Shown here one piece after another: positions 60,924 to 64,000 of a stretch of 64,000 bases of DNA (positions within the stretch are counted from its first letter, which is position 1; every line of letters starts with the position of its first letter). This stretch comes from Phoenix dactylifera. Taxonomy: Eukaryota > Streptophyta > Magnoliopsida > Arecales > Arecaceae. Below the pieces are notes generated by a model. The model had not been told where the DNA came from. It saw only the letters and a list, made by a program, of their open reading frames with translations, and made no database searches. The position numbers were made by a program, and so were the translations under genes. The DNA lies in NCBI RefSeq assembly GCF_009389715.1, contig NC_052407.1, positions 9,824,111 to 9,888,110 on the forward strand. The letters run 5' to 3'.

Positions 60924-61160
60924 TCAGAAAAAGAGTATATGATGGAGAGAAGAAGGAACAGACTCGTGATTCTTCCAAAGAATCTCTTCTGAATGATGTG
61001 CAGCATAGGAAGCGACCCAGTCCACCGTGTTGTTTCCCTCTCGATAGAAGTAAGAGACCCAGAAGGAACCAAACTCTTTCCGAGCCCGCATATGTCCTGA
61101 AGTAGTGGTGTCGGTCATCGCAGTTGAGCTGGCCTCAAATTGTTTAAGTCTGGGCCACAC
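60924..61160 (-). pseudogene. LINE RNase H C-terminal fragment
   Basis: The minus-strand frame contains VSYFYREGNNTVDWVASYAA, then H-SEEILW and PSSLHHILFF. This is the terminal block of plant LINE RNase H (YREGN--ADW-A). An A/T-rich tract of AAAATAAAAATA type follows on the minus strand near 60880. No other domain is left. Confidence 0.65.
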
Positions 61161-61494
61161 ATGTAGATCGAGACTAGAAGATTAATTTCAACACAAGTTT
61201 CGCTTGGACCTGCCAAAAGTTTTTTTCGTTTTAGGCTTCGGGCAGGGTTCAACATGATGCCCGAACCTGACCCAATTAAGCTTGACTAGGCCCAAAGCCT
61301 GTGCCTGACTTGGCTAAGGCCAACTGGTCCCAATGTCAAGGCCCGACCCGACTAAGCGCAACAGTTCTGAGGTCTGGCCCGAATCAAATCACTACGAGAA
61401 GAGCAAATAAATTTTTGTGCATAGATAGATGAGGAACTTCTTCGCTATTTAGCAAATAACAATTAGTATTTCAAGGACAAACCCATCTTCTTCT
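61161..61494. other. Spacer before the third copia element
   Basis: No gene. 61230-61390 has many CCCGACC/GCCCGA words, a low-complexity feature. Confidence 0.5.
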
Positions 61495-61945
61495 TGTTAG
61501 GAAATCATCAATCATGCAATTCCCTCTAAGAAAAGAAACCACCAATCTGTCAAATGCTGTTGAAGATGCAGAGTTATTGAAAATTAGTAAGAAAAATATA
61601 GAGCCGTTGGAAACTAATAAGAAAGATGCAGAGTTGTTGGAAACAAATCATCCATCATACAATTCTCTTCAAAAGGAAACCACCAATCTGTCAAATGTTA
61701 TGAAGATGCAGAGTTATTGAAAACCAATAAGGAAGATATAGAGCCATTGGAAACCAATAAAGAAGATGCAGAATTGTTGGAAACAAAGAAGAAATCTCTC
61801 CAATGTTCTAATTGAGCTATTAAAATTCTTGTAATTATTTTTCTTCCTATTATATTGTTGTAAGGTTTTCTATTTATAGTCAAATACAATCACCTCAAAT
61901 CAAGGAGAATTTCACCCAAAAAACTACTAGATAAATCTTTCTTCA
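61495..61945 (+). repeat. 5' LTR of a copia element
   Basis: Starts TGTTAGGAAATC and ends CTTTCTTCA, directly followed by the primer site. It contains a two-copy internal tandem repeat (about 61502-61644 and 61645-61787, period 143), itself made of shorter GAAACCAATAA-GAAGATGCAGA-like units. Confidence 0.8.
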
Positions 61946-61957
61946 TGGTATCAGAGC
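61946..61957 (+). promoter_or_regulatory. tRNA-iMet primer binding site
   Basis: TGGTATCAGAGC, the exact consensus copia primer site, one base after the LTR ends. Confidence 0.92.
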
Positions 61958-64000
61958 TAGATTATTGCTAATGCTCTTAAAAAAAACACCATCTGATCCA
62001 CAAAAACCCACTCTTCTGCTCAATTTAGTATAACTCACCTCCATAGCTTCTCCAACAATTGCTATCGGTAACTTTGTTACCCTCCACCTAAAAATAGATA
62101 ACTATCCTCTCTGAAGGGAGCAAATTCTAATCCTTGCGCAAGCCAAGATTTGCTTGGCTATCTCGATGGGGACACACCAGAACTCATGCGAACTATTGCT
62201 AGGTCAGGATCATCCAACACTAGCTCCATTCCCAACCCCGAACATGCCAAGTGGAAGAAGAATGATCTTCTTTTAAGAGGGTGGATCATTGGAAGCTTAA
62301 CTGAAGAAGCCTTCGGTCTTATTATTGGACAGCAATCAGCTGCCAAAGTCTAGAGCGCTCTTCAAGAGGCGTATGCCCAACCTTCTTAGGAGAGGCAATT
62401 TATGCTTCTACATTAGTTGAATTCTCTTCACAAAACTTCTGAGATGGCACTTGATGATTATATTTGTGAGTTTAAGCGAATTTTCGATAGTTTGCTGCTA
62501 TGGGGTGACCTATCTCTGACAAAGAAAAGATTTTTTCTCTCTTAAATGGCTTAGGTACTCAATATGAACCTTTTGTTTCTTCTATGCTTAAACCACCTAC
62601 TCCATCCTATGGTGAGATAATTCCTTTACTTCAAGCCTTCGAAATTCGTACTAACATCAACAAACACCACTCTTATAGCTATGCTGCATTTTTTAGTTAG
62701 CATAACAAAGGCAACAAAAACAAAGGTGCATTCGTGGTCATAGAAAAAATTATTCAGGCAAAGGTAGAGGACCCACTCGTTCAAATAAGCCTGCAAACCG
62801 TAATGCTGCTCCACCAACCAAACCTACTGGATTCAAGACCTCGGGTCACTCCTCCAATGCAACTGTTCGTTGTCAAATTTGTAAAAGGCATGGACATGAA
62901 GCCCTTGTGTGCTGGTTTCGCTATGATCAGTCTGATGATGACACTCCAAATCAAGAGGCGTTTGTTGCTTTGCAAATTCGTGATTCTTTGGAAGACTAGG
63001 AGTGGACAACTGACACTGGAGCATCATCTCACATGACGTCAAATGCTGGTATGTTGCGTAATCTCAAACCTTATAGAGGCACTGATCATGTGATGGTTAG
63101 TAATGGTATGATGTTATCTATTACGCATATTGGCCAAGCTGTTTTGCATCATAAATCACATACTTTTATTCTTGACAATGTCTTGATTGTTCCAGATTTA
63201 GAACGACATCTTTTATCTATCAGATAACTAACTAGTGATTATCCTATAAATTGTAAATTTGATGATTTTGGCTTTGCTATTAAGGAAAGGTTGACAAACA
63301 GGATCCTTTTTAGAGGAATCAAAGGGGTAATTTGTACACAATCAAGACATCGCTAGAGGCCCACTTTTTTATACATTTTCAGGCGGTGAACAGTGAAGTT
63401 TGGCACCGACGAGTTGGCCATCCACAAGTTATTGTTGTTCAAGCTTTGCATTCCAAAGGACTTCTTCGATTGCGAGGAAAAAATAAATTTTAGGTTTGTA
63501 AAAGTTGTCAGTTAGGCAAACTTAGCAAATTACCGTTTTTACCTTGCTTGGATAATGACTATAATCTATTTGAAAAATTTCATTGTGATCTTTGGGGACC
63601 TGCGCCTATTAGTTCTAATGATAATTTTTTATACTATGCTTGTCTTGTTGATGATCACAATAGGTAAATGTGGCTTGTTTCCTTGCAAAAAAAATCTGAA
63701 TTCTTTAACTATTTTCGTGCCTTTGTTGCTTATATTGAGAGACAATTTTTCCGTAAGAACAAAATTTTGTAAAGTGATGGCGGGGGTGAGTTTGTTAGCA
63801 ACGCTCTCACTAATTATTTGCAGGAGCTTGGTATAGTCCATCAATTGTCATTTCCACACACCCCGGAACAAAATGGTCTCGTTGAACATTGCCCCGAACC
63901 ATACGTGAGCTTGGCCTTACTATGCTATATCACTATGGTATGCCAAAAATATTTTGGGTGGAAGTCTTTTCCACCGCTTACCTTTTAAATTACTCGCTTA
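61958..64000 (+). mobile_element. Ty1/copia internal region, decayed, cut by window end
   Basis: Plus-strand relics in copia order. A gag-like region has multiple stops (62100-62700). A zinc knuckle CQICKRHGHEALVC lies at about 62873, and the aspartic protease site WTTDTGASSHMT at about 63005. The integrase zinc motif is HRRVGHPQ to CKSCQLGK at about 63400-63520, and the integrase core HCDLWGPAPIS to HTPEQNGLVEH at 63580-63890. RT and RNase H would lie beyond the window. Stops at 62999, 63228, 63492 and others show it is inactive. Confidence 0.88.

Noticed and set aside
1-64000. A new multi-gene defence or biosynthetic system
   Set aside because: The clustered TLPs and the BBE-like gene are known families, and their neighbours are repeats. 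No unknown conserved gene accompanies them.
1-64000. tRNA, rRNA, CRISPR or organellar inserts
   Set aside because: None recognised by eye. A tRNA scan would be needed to exclude a small tRNA gene.

Overview
This is a plant nuclear window, most likely from a monocot and perhaps a palm. The evidence is intron-containing plant genes, GC-rich intronless defence genes set in AT-rich DNA, and many plant retrotransposon relics (Ty1/copia, L1-type LINE, SINE, a CACTA-like element, a TRIM). The species is inferred from style, not proven. No bacterial, organellar, CRISPR or operon features are seen.

Layout. 0-34.6 kb is a thaumatin-like protein (TLP, PR-5) cluster on the + strand. It holds a frameshifted copy (6.41-7.10 kb), two closely related intact copies (9.36-10.06 and 16.05-16.74 kb), a more divergent intact copy (24.97-25.65 kb) and a 3'-end fragment (33.57-33.69 kb). 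The DNA between them is built from long paralogous blocks: family A at 0-3.7, 20.0-23.65 and 29.05-31.1 kb; family B at 11.6-15.5 and 31.1-33.5 kb; family C at 25.5-26.5 and 33.6-34.6 kb. Insertions present in only some copies (a SINE, a LINE, a CACTA-like element) allow them to be ordered in time. A promoter without a gene at 17.85-18.06 kb marks another lost or truncated TLP copy.

34.99-39.88 kb is a complete but decayed Ty1/copia element with both LTRs and a 5-bp target duplication. 40.0-41.93 kb holds an intact berberine-bridge-enzyme-like FAD oxidase gene; its promoter and signal-peptide start are duplicated in tandem (187 bp). 42.4-44.4 kb is a decayed antisense copia remnant. 47.3-58.0 kb holds one large minus-strand gene of about ten exons, a probable MEE22/EMB1611 orthologue with an N-terminal coiled coil. 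Its exon phases are otherwise clean, but it carries four or five one-base frameshifts, nearly all at homopolymers, which suggests assembly errors more than gene death. A TRIM-like mini-retrotransposon lies in its last intron. 58.25-61.5 kb is AT-rich and gene-free with a foldback repeat and a LINE scrap. From 61.5 kb a third, decayed copia element runs off the window.

The TLPs (secreted PR-5 proteins) and the secreted BBE-like oxidase both fit apoplastic defence or cell-wall chemistry. The MEE22-like gene is an unlinked developmental housekeeping gene. I see no new multi-gene system. The most interesting signals are the structural history of the TLP cluster, the altered acidic cleft of its members, and the duplicated BBE-like promoter.
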